A DNA stretch of 64,000 bases. It comes from Janthinobacterium sp. 67 (lineage in GTDB: Bacteria; Pseudomonadota; Gammaproteobacteria; Burkholderiales; Burkholderiaceae_D). Below the pieces are notes generated by a model. It had not been told where the DNA came from. It saw only the letters and a list, made by a program, of their open reading frames with translations, and did not search any database. Both the position numbers and the translations under genes were made by a program. The stretch spans positions 1,426,001-1,490,000 of the forward strand of contig NZ_PGES01000001.1 of NCBI RefSeq assembly GCF_002797895.1. The letters are read 5' to 3'. Shown in pieces: positions 26,024 to 35,941 of this stretch (the stretch's first letter is position 1; each line of letters opens with the position of its first letter).

Positions 26024-27706
26024 TCAATACTCGCGCAGGGCGCGCGCGAGGATGGCCACGCAATCGGTGCCGGCGGGCAAGCGGCCATATGCGCCACCCG
26101 GCGCCTGCACCAGCCGCGACTCCAGGAACGCTTGCGCGACAAACGGTGGCGCATGGCGCAGCAGCAAGGCCGCCTGCACGGCCAACACGATGCGTTCAGA
26201 TAATTGCCGGGCACCAAACTCATCCGTTTGCGGCCCGTCCAGGTCGGCCAGCAGCCGCGCGCGATAATCGGCAAAGACAGCAGCATCATCGCCAGCCAGC
26301 GCCAGCTCGGCCGCGAGGGCATCGCGCGCGGCCGGCGACTTGCCGAAGGCGCGCAAGACGTCGAGGCACATGACGTTGCCCGAGCCTTCCCAGATCGAGT
26401 TGACGGGCAGTTCGCGGTACAAACGCGCCAGCGGCGCCTCTTCCACATAGCCGGTGCCACCCAGCACCTCCATCGCCTCAAAGCCGAAGCCGGGACCACG
26501 CTTGCAGATCCAGTATTTGCCGGCCGGCGTGAGCACGCGCGCCAGCATCGCTTGCCGCGGGTCGTCCTTTTCATCGAAGCAGCGGGCCAGGCGCAGCGCG
26601 AAGGCCGTGGCCGCTTCCGATTCGAGCGCCAGGTCGGCCAGCACGTTTTGCATCAGCGGCTGCTCGGCCAGCGGCTTGCCGAACACGGCCCGCTGGCGCG
26701 CATGGTGCAGCGCCTGGCTCAAGGCGGCGCGCATGATGCCGGTGCTGCCCAGCACGCAATCGAGGCGCGTGTGGCTGGCCATTTCCAGTATCGTGGGTAT
26801 GCCCCGCCCCGGCTGCCCCAAGAGCCAGCCGTAGGCATGGGTGAATTCCACTTCCGACGAGGCATTCGAGCGGTTGCCCAATTTATCCTTCAGGCGCTGC
26901 ACGCGGATGGCGTTGCGGCTGCCGTCGGGCAGGTAGCGGGGCAAAAAGAAGCACGACAATCCCCCTTCATCCGCCTGGGCCAGGATCAGATGGGCGTCGC
27001 ACTGGGGCGCCGAAAAAAACCATTTGTGGCCGACGATGCGCCAGGCGCCGCCAGCCTCGTCGCCGAACAGGGCTTGGGCCTCGTCCGGCGGCACGGGCAC
27101 GGCGCGCGTGGTGTTGCTGCGCACGTCCGAGCCGCCCTGCTTTTCCGTCATGCCCATGCCGACCAGGGCGCCCCGTTTCTGCTCCACGGGCAGGGAACGG
27201 GGGTCGTAGTCGCGCGACAGGATTTTCGGCAGCCAGCGCTGCGCGATCTGCGGCAGATCGTGCGCCTGGCGCAAGGCCGGCACCGAGGCATACGTCATCG
27301 TCACGGGACACTGCGTGCCGTTTTCCACCTGCCCCACTAATAGATAGGCGGCCGCGCGCGCCACCTGGGCGCCGGGACCGGGCGCGGCCCACGGCGAAGC
27401 GTGCGCACCGGCGCCCACGAGGATGGCCATCAGCTCATGCCAGGCCGGATGGAACAGCACTTCGTCGATGCGGCGCCCGGCCCGGTCGAACTGCTGCAGC
27501 TCGGGCGTGTGGATATTGGCCAGGCGCGCCAGCGCGTAGGTTTCGGCGCGGCCCAGCTTCTCGCCCAGCGCGTCGAGCTCCTGCAGCGCCGCGCCGCCAC
27601 CCTCGCGCAGCAGCGCTTCGATCAGCGCCGGATCGCAGGCGAACAGATTGACGTTCTCGAACGGCGTGGCCTGGTTGAAAACTTCATGCGTGTCAAAAGC
27701 ATTCAT
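26024..27706 (-). CDS. aidB: AidB-type acyl-CoA dehydrogenase family protein
   Basis: Flavoprotein of the acyl-CoA dehydrogenase fold, 560 residues, longer than normal ACADs. It starts MNAFDTHEVFNQATPFENVNLF, the AidB signature, and has MTYASVPALR, GMGMTEKQGGSDVRSNTT (FAD region), SRLDCVLGSTG-like TRLDCVLGSTGIMR and EVLGGTGYVEE. E. coli AidB is induced by alkylating agents and binds DNA; its dehydrogenase activity is weak. An alkB gene lies 23 kb away but no common control is visible. Start at 27706 by family alignment. Confidence 0.9.
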   Translation of the reverse strand: MNAFDTHEVFNQATPFENVNLFACDPALIEALLREGGGAALQELDALGEKLGRAETYALARLANIHTPELQQFDRAGRRIDEVLFHPAWHELMAILVGAGAHASPWAAPGPGAQVARAAAYLLVGQVENGTQCPVTMTYASVPALRQAHDLPQIAQRWLPKILSRDYDPRSLPVEQKRGALVGMGMTEKQGGSDVRSNTTRAVPVPPDEAQALFGDEAGGAWRIVGHKWFFSAPQCDAHLILAQADEGGLSCFFLPRYLPDGSRNAIRVQRLKDKLGNRSNASSEVEFTHAYGWLLGQPGRGIPTILEMASHTRLDCVLGSTGIMRAALSQALHHARQRAVFGKPLAEQPLMQNVLADLALESEAATAFALRLARCFDEKDDPRQAMLARVLTPAGKYWICKRGPGFGFEAMEVLGGTGYVEEAPLARLYRELPVNSIWEGSGNVMCLDVLRAFGKSPAARDALAAELALAGDDAAVFADYRARLLADLDGPQTDEFGARQLSERIVLAVQAALLLRHAPPFVAQAFLESRLVQAPGGAYGRLPAGTDCVAILARALREY

Positions 27707-28102
27707 GGGGGTCTCCCGCGATTTGTTATCATGGCGCCCTGTCTGCCGTGGACGCACCGTCAACAACGTCTGCCAGCCAGACTAGCGCAAAGCGCATGGC
27801 GGGGCAAGCGCGCCAGTGGAAGCAAGCGCAGATAAATGTTTCTATGTGGAATGAAAATGTCTGTGTGTGTCGCACAACATGTTTTTTTTCATGGAAGGCA
27901 GGAATATTTACAAAACCTGAAGCAATGTTGCTCTATTTCATGTAATCGGGTGCTTTTCAATGATACATTTCGTGTGGATCGCGTTCCGATAGCCGCCCTT
28001 TCGGCCACTATGGCGCGCGTCACGCACGACGCACTCTTTCCGTCGGCGCCCTGCCCTGCAGCGAGCGCCGGCACTGATAATAAAAAGGTAAAAGCCAGCA
28101 CG
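27707..28102. other. Divergent intergenic region aidB / GGDEF-EAL gene
   Basis: No credible gene. The middle (27840-27980) is AT-rich with T tracts and probably holds the promoters of both divergent genes; I see no convincing -35/-10 pair or dyad. Confidence 0.4.
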
Positions 28103-29842
28103 ATGTTTTCCAGTACCCCATCCGCCGCCCACCGCGAGGCCCGCCACGAGTTGGACAACCTCATGGAAGAGGCAGGCGACGTCGTGTTCCGGCTCGATAC
28201 GGACGGCTTGATCCTGTTCGCCAGCAAGCGCGCTGCCACCCTGTTTGCCGCGCCATCGGGCCTGACCGGCCACTTGCTGCTGCCGCTGGCCGCCGAAGCG
28301 TCGCGCGCGGCACTGCAGGCGGCGCTGGAAGACGCGCTGGAAGAGCCGGGCCGCCTGGAAGTGCGCCTGCAAGCGCCCGACCAGGAAATCTGGTTCGAAC
28401 TGCGCCTGTCTTCCTATATGAACGCGGCCGGCGTGGCCGAACTGCTGGTGGTCGGGCGCGATACGTCGGCCCAGCACAACACGGAAGAACGGCTGCGCCA
28501 CATGGCCACGCACGATGCGCTCACGGGCTTGCCGAACCGCTTGCTGCTGTCGGACCGCATCCGCATGGTGATCGCCCAGGCCGCCCGTTCGGGCCAGGGC
28601 TTTTCCGTCGCCACCATCGGTCTCGATGGTTTCAAGAAGGTCAACGATGGCCTGGGCCACCCCGTCGGCGACGCCGTGCTGCGCCTGGCCGCGGCGCGCC
28701 TGCGCAAGACCCTGCGCGACAGCGACACCCTGGCGCGCGTGGGCGGCGATGAATTCGTCGCCGTGCTGCCCGGCAGCGCCACGGACGCGCAGATCAAGCT
28801 GGTGACGGGCCGCCTGCTGGCCACCCTGCAGGCGCCGTTCGAAGTCGATGGCCACACAATCTACGTGGGGGCGTCAGTGGGCGTGTCGATCTATCCGCTG
28901 CATGCGGAAGATGAAGTGCGCCTGGTGGCGCTGGCCGATGCGGCCATGTCGCGCGCCAAGGAAACGGGCAAGGCCCGCTGCCTGGTCTACAGCCCGCGCT
29001 TGAACGGCCCGTCGGAACACGACATCTCGCTGGAAGCGGCCATGTTCCAGGCCGTGCGCGAAGGCGAATTCCTGCTCTTTTACCAGCCCATCGTCGATGC
29101 GCACACGCGGCAAATCCAAGGCTTCGAAACCCTGATGCGCTGGAAGCACCCGACCCTGGGCCTGGTGCCGCCCGTGCGCTTCATCCCGATTGCCGAAGCC
29201 AATGGCCTGATCAACCTGCTGGGCGCCTGGGCGCTGAAGGCGGCCTGCGTGCAGCTCAAGCAGTTCCAGGAAGTGGCCAAGCGGCCGCTGTACATTTCCG
29301 TCAACATCAGCCCGCGCCAGTTCCGCAACGACAAATTCCTCGACGTGCTCGATGACGCCATCGCGTTTTCGGGGCTCTCCGGCGAACACTTGGTGCTGGA
29401 AATCACGGAAGGCACCTTGATGATCGACCCCGTGCATGCGGAAACCATCCTCGTCAAGATGACGGAGCGCCGCGCGCGCATCGCCATCGACGATTTCGGC
29501 ACCGGCTACTCCTCGCTCGCGTATCTGAAGCGCTTCCCCATTTCCGTGCTGAAGATCGACCGCACCTTCATCAAGGACTTGCCCGCATCGAGCAAGGATG
29601 CGGCCATCTGCAACACCATTCTCGACCTGGCCAAGCATTTGAACCTGTCCGTGGTGGCCGAGGGCGTGGAGACCGAGGAGCAGATGCACTTCATCGAATC
29701 GCGCGGCTGCCAGTACGTGCAAGGCTACCTGACGGGCAAACCGATGCCGGCCCACGCCGCGCTATCGGCCTTGAGCGACAAAACCTATGCGGCGCTGGTG
29801 CCTGTGCCGTCTGCCAATGAACCGCGCGGAGGGGTGCAATGA
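28103..29842 (+). CDS. PAS-GGDEF-EAL c-di-GMP protein
   Basis: 579 residues from ATG 28103 (the frame is open further upstream but codon use degrades). A PAS-like domain (about 15-120; EAGDVVFRLDTDGLILFAS), GGDEF (about 130-295; intact GGDEF at 214-218 and an RDSD I-site before it) and EAL (about 315-565). The EAL motif reads ETL (Glu342), with EITEG, DDFGTGYSS, KIDRTFI and EGVET present, so phosphodiesterase activity is likely and cyclase activity possible. Its stop overlaps the start of the HDOD gene (ATGA), so the two proteins are made together. Confidence 0.92.
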   Translation: MFSSTPSAAHREARHELDNLMEEAGDVVFRLDTDGLILFASKRAATLFAAPSGLTGHLLLPLAAEASRAALQAALEDALEEPGRLEVRLQAPDQEIWFELRLSSYMNAAGVAELLVVGRDTSAQHNTEERLRHMATHDALTGLPNRLLLSDRIRMVIAQAARSGQGFSVATIGLDGFKKVNDGLGHPVGDAVLRLAAARLRKTLRDSDTLARVGGDEFVAVLPGSATDAQIKLVTGRLLATLQAPFEVDGHTIYVGASVGVSIYPLHAEDEVRLVALADAAMSRAKETGKARCLVYSPRLNGPSEHDISLEAAMFQAVREGEFLLFYQPIVDAHTRQIQGFETLMRWKHPTLGLVPPVRFIPIAEANGLINLLGAWALKAACVQLKQFQEVAKRPLYISVNISPRQFRNDKFLDVLDDAIAFSGLSGEHLVLEITEGTLMIDPVHAETILVKMTERRARIAIDDFGTGYSSLAYLKRFPISVLKIDRTFIKDLPASSKDAAICNTILDLAKHLNLSVVAEGVETEEQMHFIESRGCQYVQGYLTGKPMPAHAALSALSDKTYAALVPVPSANEPRGGVQ

Positions 29843-31335
29843 ATCCAGGTCATTTCACGGTACCGACACAGCTCGGCAAAAACACCCTCGACCTGTTGTG
29901 GGCGCGCACGCGCCAGCAGGGCGACATGCCAGGCTTCGCGAAAGCCATCAGCGCCATCCTCGGTGCCATGCGCGGCGAGGACGACCACGAATTCGACATC
30001 ACGCAAACGGTGCTGTCCGACCCTGTCCTCACGCACAAGGTGCTGCGGCTGGCCAACAGCGGCATGTATTCGGCCTTCGGCCAGCGCGTCAACACGGTAT
30101 CGAAGGCCGTGCTGGTGCTGGGCATCGACGCCATCGGCCATCTGGCGCTGGGGCTGAAACTGATCGAAGAGCTGTCGCAGGCGTCGCCCGACTCCGTCAG
30201 CGCCCACGTGGAAATGGAAAAGGCCGTGCTGGCCGGGATGGTGGCGCAGCAGGTGGCCACCAGCGCCGGCAGCCTGCAGGCGGAGCAGGCCGTCGTCTGC
30301 TCGATGCTGCACACCCTGGGCCGCATGATGGTGACGTTCTACATGACGGATTTCTGGGCGCGCATGCAGGCGCATGCGGGTCCCGGCAACGAGGCGGCCG
30401 CCGCGCGCGAAATCCTCGGCCTGTCGCTGCCGGAAGTGGGCTATGCCACGGCGGCCCACTGGGGCCTGCCGCAGCACCTGATCAACGGCATGCGTCCGAT
30501 GGAACCGTCGCCAGACAACGCGCCCGTCAGCGGCGCCGACTGGATGGCGGGCCTGTCGACGATGGCGGCGCGCTGCGCCGACTCGCTGTGGCACGACGAT
30601 GCGGCCGGCGCGGCGCAGGTGCACGCGCTGATCGACGATTATGCGGGCACCCTGGGCGTCGCGGCGACCGACCTCGTGGTGGCCGTGGACAAGGCCAAGG
30701 CGATGGCGGCGGCCGACCTGTCGATCGCGCCCCTGTCGAAACCGGCCGAGCGGCGCGCGCGCCAGCTGGCGTCGACGCGCATGCGCGCCGAAGGCAACCG
30801 CGTATTGATCGGCGGCCTGGCCGACCTGCGCGGCGCCATCGGCAGCGCCAGTCCGGGCCAGATGGTCTCGATGGCGCTCGAAACGCTGCACCAGGGCTTT
30901 GATTTTTCGCGCTCGGTGGCCTTCGTGCGCAACCACAGGGATCATCTGTATTCGGCGCGCATCAGCATGGGCGAAGGCATGGCCGACCTGCAGGATTTGA
31001 TGGTGTTTGGCGACGCGTATGAACCGAACGTCTTCCACGCGGCCCTCAATAGCGACCGCGTGATCTTCATCGACAATGCGCGCGACCCGAAATTTGCCGC
31101 CAAGCTGCCGCAATGGTGGAAAGCGACCTTGTCGGAAGCGCGCAGCTTCGTCGTGCTGCCCCTGTCGGCCAATGGCCACCCCACGGGATTTTTATATGGC
31201 GACTGGGACGACAGCTTCCCGCCGATCCAATTGAATCAGACGGAGTTCAACCTGATCAACGATATCCGGGCTTTGCTGGTGCAGTCGGTGGAGATGCGGC
31301 ACCAGCTGGAGCTGGTGGCGAACAAGGTGGCGTAA
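29839..31335 (+). CDS. HDOD-domain signalling protein
   Basis: 498 residues. The N-terminal HDOD domain (about 25-230; ITQTVLSDPVLTHKVLRLANSGMY, VSKAVLVLGIDAIGHLALGLK, CSMLHTLGRMM) lacks HD-GYP catalytic residues; the C-terminal part (about 330-490) looks GAF-like (LETLHQGFDFSRSVAFVRN, FVVLPLSANGHPTGFLYGDW). HDOD proteins act as regulators in two-component and c-di-GMP networks. Overlap of 4 bp with the upstream GGDEF-EAL gene indicates translational coupling. Confidence 0.88.
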   Translation: MNPGHFTVPTQLGKNTLDLLWARTRQQGDMPGFAKAISAILGAMRGEDDHEFDITQTVLSDPVLTHKVLRLANSGMYSAFGQRVNTVSKAVLVLGIDAIGHLALGLKLIEELSQASPDSVSAHVEMEKAVLAGMVAQQVATSAGSLQAEQAVVCSMLHTLGRMMVTFYMTDFWARMQAHAGPGNEAAAAREILGLSLPEVGYATAAHWGLPQHLINGMRPMEPSPDNAPVSGADWMAGLSTMAARCADSLWHDDAAGAAQVHALIDDYAGTLGVAATDLVVAVDKAKAMAAADLSIAPLSKPAERRARQLASTRMRAEGNRVLIGGLADLRGAIGSASPGQMVSMALETLHQGFDFSRSVAFVRNHRDHLYSARISMGEGMADLQDLMVFGDAYEPNVFHAALNSDRVIFIDNARDPKFAAKLPQWWKATLSEARSFVVLPLSANGHPTGFLYGDWDDSFPPIQLNQTEFNLINDIRALLVQSVEMRHQLELVANKVA

Positions 31336-31355
31336 CAGGAAGCGCCAACGATGTT

Positions 31356-31522
31356 GTCGGATTACGCGGGGCGATGCCCGCTAATCCGACCTACACGCAA
31401 CGCATGACATGAGCCTTGATCAGACGCGTAGGTCGGGTTAGCCAGAATGGCGTAACCCGACATCACCGCAACGCATGACATGGGCCGTGGGTCGGATCAG
31501 GGCCGCAGGCCCGTCATCCGAC
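31356..31522. repeat. Triple GTCGG-type hairpin cluster (family A)
   Basis: Three hairpins: GTCGGATTA...TAATCCGAC (31356-31390), GTCGGGTTA...GTAACCCGAC (31432-31461) and GTCGGAT...ATCCGAC (31491-31522), the arms co-varying. A 20-bp direct repeat CGCAACGCATGACATG(A/G)GCC separates them (31396-31415 and 31467-31486). Lies between convergent HDOD and aroC genes. Confidence 0.85.
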
Positions 31523-31533
31523 AACATTTCAAT

Positions 31534-32628
31534 TTACTTCAACTTCGGCGTACTCACCGACACATCGCCGCATTGCGCGCGGTGCATCAGGGCGTGGTCG
31601 ATCAGCACCAGCGCCAGCATGGCTTCGGCGATCGGCGTCGCGCGGATGCCCACGCAGGGGTCGTGGCGGCCGAACGTTTCCACCATCACGGGATTGCCTT
31701 CTTTATCGATCGAGCGGCGCGGCGTGCGGATCGACGAGGTCGGCTTGATGGCGATCGACACGCTGATATCCTGCCCCGTCGAAATGCCGCCCAGTACGCC
31801 GCCGGCGTTATTGCCGATAAAGCCTTCCGGCGTCAGTTCGTCGCCGTGCTCGGAGCCTTTTTGCGCCACCGAATCGAAACCGGCGCCGATTTCCACGCCT
31901 TTCACCGCATTGATGCCCATCATCGCATAGGCGATGTCGGCGTCAAGCTTGTCGTAGATGGGCTGGCCCAGGCCGACGGGCACGTTTTGCGCGATCACGT
32001 CGATGCGCGCGCCGATGGAATCGCCGTCGCGGCGCAACTGGTCCATGGCATCTTCCATGCGCGCGATCAGGTCCGCGTCATCGCTGGCCGCAAAGAACGG
32101 GTTCGCATGCACGTGTTCCCAGGACTGGAACGGCACGGGAATGTCGCCCAGCTGGCTCATGCAGCCCTTGAACGTGGTGCCGTACTGCTGCAGCAGCCAT
32201 TTCTTGGCGATCGCCGCCGCGCCCACGACGGGCGCCGTCAGGCGCGCCGACGAGCGCCCGCCGCCGCGCGGGTCGCGCACGCCGTATTTGTGCCAGTAGG
32301 TGTAGTCGGCGTGGCCGGGACGGAAGCTTTCCGCGATATTGCCGTAATCCTTGCTGCGCTGGTCTTCATTGCGGATCAGCAGCGCGATGGGCGTACCCGT
32401 CGTCACGCCCTGGTACACGCCGGAGAGGATTTCCACCGTATCGGATTCCTGGCGCTGCGTCACGTGGCGCGACGTGCCCGGCTTGCGGCGGTCCAGTTCG
32501 GGCTGGATATCGGCTTCCGACAGGATCAACCCAGGCGGACAGCCATCGATCACGCAGCCGATGGCCGGACCATGCGATTCGCCGAAAGTGGTAACAGTAA
32601 ACAGCTTGCCAAAAGAATTGCCGGACAT
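31534..32628 (-). CDS. aroC: Chorismate synthase
   Basis: Converts 5-enolpyruvylshikimate-3-phosphate to chorismate using reduced FMN; last step of the shikimate pathway. 364 residues with the three family signatures: [18 protein letters not shown] (16-33), [25 protein letters not shown] (about 104-128) and [38 protein letters not shown] near the end. Stands alone on the minus strand. Confidence 0.97.
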   Translation of the reverse strand: MSGNSFGKLFTVTTFGESHGPAIGCVIDGCPPGLILSEADIQPELDRRKPGTSRHVTQRQESDTVEILSGVYQGVTTGTPIALLIRNEDQRSKDYGNIAESFRPGHADYTYWHKYGVRDPRGGGRSSARLTAPVVGAAAIAKKWLLQQYGTTFKGCMSQLGDIPVPFQSWEHVHANPFFAASDDADLIARMEDAMDQLRRDGDSIGARIDVIAQNVPVGLGQPIYDKLDADIAYAMMGINAVKGVEIGAGFDSVAQKGSEHGDELTPEGFIGNNAGGVLGGISTGQDISVSIAIKPTSSIRTPRRSIDKEGNPVMVETFGRHDPCVGIRATPIAEAMLALVLIDHALMHRAQCGDVSVSTPKLK

Positions 32629-33038
32629 AAGTAGGAAGTGTGAGGACTGGAAAACTCAATTCTACCAGCCTGCGGGGCATGCCATGCCGCTAATGCCGCG
32701 CCCAGGCCCGATATTGCCCCACCCAAATCGCCATTTTTAAATCCCGTGTATTTTTTCACACAAAAACACCAAATATGAGTTGCAATAATGCAAAACAAGA
32801 AATATTGCTCCACAGAATAGATTTAAAAAAACATTTTGCTTATTAAATAGCTATATACTTGGATCAAAGCGCGCCACAAAATACTGGTTGAGGGCTGCGC
32901 CGAGAGCACGTCACAAATGCCCAGGGCTAGGCGTCGTTGCCGAAGACAGTACGCAAGTACGGCGAGGCAACGCAACAACGCCATGGGCTTTTGCGACGCG
33001 CTCGTAAAAAATATCGAGTCATCCTGGAGAAGCTATAC
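32629..33038. other. Intergenic region aroC / REC-GGDEF-EAL gene
   Basis: No gene. An AT-rich block at 32730-32870 is a likely divergent promoter region; it is followed by family B repeat copy 2 (32919-32988). An open frame runs through the repeat into the next gene, but its codons are those of the repeat, so the start is taken at 33039. Confidence 0.5.
32919..32988. repeat. Structured intergenic repeat, family B copy 2
   Basis: GCCCA (32919-32923) and TGGGC (32984-32988) form outer arms, GGCGTCGTTGCC pairs imperfectly with GGCAACGCAACAACGCC, and GTACGCAAGTAC sits at the tip. Related to 19093-19214. Confidence 0.7.
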
Positions 33039-35300
33039 ATGCCCGCACCGATCATCCCCCTTGACGCCAACAAGGACGATCACGACGACCTGGTATTCCT
33101 CGATGAGCAACCGGCTGCGCCGCTGACGGCCGCACCGCGCAGCGTCTGGCGGGTGATGATCATCGACGACGATGAAGACGTCCACTCCACCACCACTTTC
33201 GCCCTGGGCAACCTGGAAATGCAGCACCGCCCGCTGGAATTCGTGCATGCGTATTCGGCCGGCCAGGCGCGAGAACTGCTCAAGCACGAAGACGACATCG
33301 CCGTCATCCTGCTCGACGTGGTAATGGAACAGGATGACGCGGGCCTGCACCTGGTGCGCTACATCCGCGAAACCCTCAAGATGACGGACGTGCGCATCAT
33401 CCTGCGCACGGGCCAGCCCGGCTATGCGCCGGAAATCGACGCCATCCGCGACTACGACATCAACGACTATAAAACCAAGTCCGAACTGACGCGCATCAAG
33501 CTGTTTACGACGGTCACGGCGGCCATCCGCTCGTACGAACAGATACGCTCGATCAGCAGCAGCCGGCGCGGCCTGGACCAGATCGTCCACGCCAGCACGC
33601 AGCTGATGGCGCTGCACGGCGTGCAGAATTTCTCGGCCGGCGTGCTGGCGCAGATCGCCGACCTGCTGGGCATCCGCGCCGACGGCGTGCTGTGCGTGCA
33701 GGACTTGCAGGACAATGGCAGCAAGGAGCTGCTCGTCTCGGCCTGCACGGGCAGCTTTTCGAGCTTGCCGCACAGCGCCCTGTGCGGCCTGCAAAACCCC
33801 CGCGTCATGGCCGCCATCGAGCACACCCTGGCACAGCGGCGCAACGTGTACGCGCACGACTATGCCACCCTGTACTTCGCGGGCAAGGCCAGCCGCGACG
33901 CGGCCGCCTACCTGGTGCTGCCGCGCCCCCTTTCCGCCATCGACGAAAGCCTGCTGGAAGTCTTCTGCAGCAACGTCGCCGTGGGCCTGGACAACGTCGA
34001 GCTGGTGTCGCACCTGCACAATGCCGCCTTCTACGACCAGTTGTCGAAGCTGCCCAACCGCACGCGCCTGGTGGAAATCCTCGACGCCACCTTGTCCGGC
34101 CCCGCGCGCGACGACGCCACCTTGTCGCTGGTCGACCTCGACCACTTTGCCGAGACCAACGACGCGCTGGGCCACCAGTTCGGCGACACCCTGCTGATCG
34201 CCGTGGCGGGCCGCCTGCAAACGCAGCTGGGCTCCCAGCTGACGGTGGCGCGCCTGGGCGGCGACATCTTTTGCGTGCTGGGCGACTCGTCGCAAGTCAA
34301 CCCGGCCAAGATACTGGCCCTGTTCCAGGCGCCGTTCAGCATCGATGGCCAGGACGTGCAGCTGTCGGCCACCCTGGGCCTCGTGCGCCTGGGCGAGCAT
34401 GCGGGCACGGGCGCCGATGCGCTGAAGGACGCCGACATCGCCCTGAAGCGGGCGAAAAGCCAGCAGCGCGCCGGCCACTTCTATTTTTCGCGCAGCATGG
34501 GCATCGAAATCCGCGAACGGGTGCGCATGATGCACGCGCTGCGCACGGCCTTCAGCCAGGACCAGCTGTTTGTCGTCTACCAGCCGCAGATCGACCTGAC
34601 CACGCGCCGCCCCGTGGGCGCCGAAGCGCTGCTGCGCTGGCAGACGCCCGACGGCAAGTTCATCTCGCCCGACCGCTTCATCCCGATTGCCGAGTACTCG
34701 GGCATCATCATCGACCTGGGCGAATGGGTGCTGCGCACGGCGTGCCGCGAACTGGTGCTGCTGCGCGAACAGGGCCACCGCAACTTCGTCATGTCCGTCA
34801 ACGTGTCGCAAGTGCAGTTCCGCCACCCGCTGTTTTTGGACATGCTGCGCGCGGCACTGGAAGAGACGCAGGCGCCGCCCGAATTCATCGAACTGGAAAT
34901 CACGGAATCGATGGCCATGGAAGAGCCGGACCTGCTGATCAAGATGCTGTGGCAGATCAAGCAAACGGGCGTGAGCATCGCCATCGACGACTTTGGCACG
35001 GGCTTTTCCTCGCTGTCCTATCTGCAGCGCCTGCAGGTCGACCGCCTGAAGATCGACCGCGCCTTCGTCACCGAGATCACGGGCTCGGCGCGCGGCAGCA
35101 GCATCGCCGAAATGGTCATCCAGCTGGGCCGCAACCTGGGCCTGGCCGTGATCGCGGAAGGCGTGGAAGACGAGCGGCAAGCGCAAATCCTGCAGGCGCT
35201 GGGCTGCCCGATGGCGCAAGGCTTTCTGTTCGCCCGCCCCATGACGGCCAGCGCGCTGGGCAGCTGGCTGAACAACGAGGCGCTGCAGGGAGCGGCATAG
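33039..35300 (+). CDS. REC-DUF3369-GGDEF-EAL response regulator
   Basis: 753 residues. A receiver domain (about 35-160) with the acidic IIDDDED pocket and phospho-acceptor Asp92 (VILLDVVM), a DUF3369 domain (about 180-340; GLDQIVHASTQLM), a degenerate GGDEF (GGDIF at 407-411, no RxxD I-site) and an intact EAL domain (Glu529 in EALLRW; EITESMAMEE; DDFGTGFSS; EGVEDE). It should be a phosphorylation-controlled phosphodiesterase; the GGDEF part can at most bind GTP. GGAG, 9 nt before ATG, supports the start. No histidine kinase gene is adjacent. Confidence 0.92.
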   Translation: MPAPIIPLDANKDDHDDLVFLDEQPAAPLTAAPRSVWRVMIIDDDEDVHSTTTFALGNLEMQHRPLEFVHAYSAGQARELLKHEDDIAVILLDVVMEQDDAGLHLVRYIRETLKMTDVRIILRTGQPGYAPEIDAIRDYDINDYKTKSELTRIKLFTTVTAAIRSYEQIRSISSSRRGLDQIVHASTQLMALHGVQNFSAGVLAQIADLLGIRADGVLCVQDLQDNGSKELLVSACTGSFSSLPHSALCGLQNPRVMAAIEHTLAQRRNVYAHDYATLYFAGKASRDAAAYLVLPRPLSAIDESLLEVFCSNVAVGLDNVELVSHLHNAAFYDQLSKLPNRTRLVEILDATLSGPARDDATLSLVDLDHFAETNDALGHQFGDTLLIAVAGRLQTQLGSQLTVARLGGDIFCVLGDSSQVNPAKILALFQAPFSIDGQDVQLSATLGLVRLGEHAGTGADALKDADIALKRAKSQQRAGHFYFSRSMGIEIRERVRMMHALRTAFSQDQLFVVYQPQIDLTTRRPVGAEALLRWQTPDGKFISPDRFIPIAEYSGIIIDLGEWVLRTACRELVLLREQGHRNFVMSVNVSQVQFRHPLFLDMLRAALEETQAPPEFIELEITESMAMEEPDLLIKMLWQIKQTGVSIAIDDFGTGFSSLSYLQRLQVDRLKIDRAFVTEITGSARGSSIAEMVIQLGRNLGLAVIAEGVEDERQAQILQALGCPMAQGFLFARPMTASALGSWLNNEALQGAA

Positions 35301-35325
35301 CCGTCATCTTGGCTTGACCATGCAA

Positions 35326-35350
35326 AACGCCGGCAATGCCGGCGTTGTTG
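35326..35350 (+). terminator. Rho-independent terminator
   Basis: AACGCCGGC, AAT, GCCGGCGTT followed by TGTTGTT. Ends the REC-GGDEF-EAL transcript. Confidence 0.7.
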
Positions 35351-35368
35351 TTACTGCATGGCGACCAC

Positions 35369-35815
35369 TTAGTCGGCCGTTTCGGCCGGCCAGTCGCGGA
35401 TGTACGCCTTGAGCATCTGGTTCTCGAAGCTTTGCGCCTCGAGCACGGCGCGCGCCACGTCGTAGAAGGAAATGACGCCCAATAAGGTCTTGGCGTTCAT
35501 GACGGGCAGGTAGCGCGCGTGTTTTTCCAGCATGATGCGGCGCACTTCGTTCACTTCCGTATCGGGAGTGACGGTGATCGGGTGGTCATCCATGTGCTTG
35601 CGCACGGTGCCGCCGCCGATCTGGCCCGCGTTTTCATGCAGCGCGTTCAACACTTCGCGGAAAGTCAGCATGCCGACCAGGTCGCCAAATTCCATGACCA
35701 CCAGCGAACCGATGTCTTTTTCAGCCATGGTATTGGCCGCGTCAAGCAGGGGCTGGTCAGGCGTGACCGTGTAGAGGATATTGCCCTTGACTTGGAGAAT
35801 TTCAGATACTTTCAT
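35369..35815 (-). CDS. Twin CBS-domain protein
   Basis: 148 residues, two CBS domains (about 5-60 and 72-130) forming one Bateman module: LDAANTMAEKDIGSLVVME..DLVGMLTFREVL and VNEVRRIMLEKHARYLPVMN..LLGVISFYDVARAVLE. Such modules bind adenine nucleotides and act as sensors or regulatory partners. No effector domain is fused. Transcribed alone; neighbour on the same strand upstream is the 2OG oxygenase, 126 bp away. Confidence 0.92.
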   Translation of the reverse strand: MKVSEILQVKGNILYTVTPDQPLLDAANTMAEKDIGSLVVMEFGDLVGMLTFREVLNALHENAGQIGGGTVRKHMDDHPITVTPDTEVNEVRRIMLEKHARYLPVMNAKTLLGVISFYDVARAVLEAQSFENQMLKAYIRDWPAETAD

Positions 35816-35941
35816 ATTGGCCGTCCTGTCCGCGTGATTGGTATTTTAGTTATTCTAGCCCTTACTGCGACTGTAGCCTATGCCTGCGGAAAAATCCAGC
35901 CTTGCGCGCAATCAAATCGGGGAGATTGCGCACCGCTTCCG

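Noticed and set aside
31356..31522. CRISPR-like array
   Set aside because: Units are self-complementary, of unequal length and spacing, without uniform spacers or cas genes.
32937..33038. N-terminal extension of the REC-GGDEF-EAL protein
   Set aside because: The extra 34 codons are repeat sequence; the ribosome binding site and receiver domain support the start at 33039.
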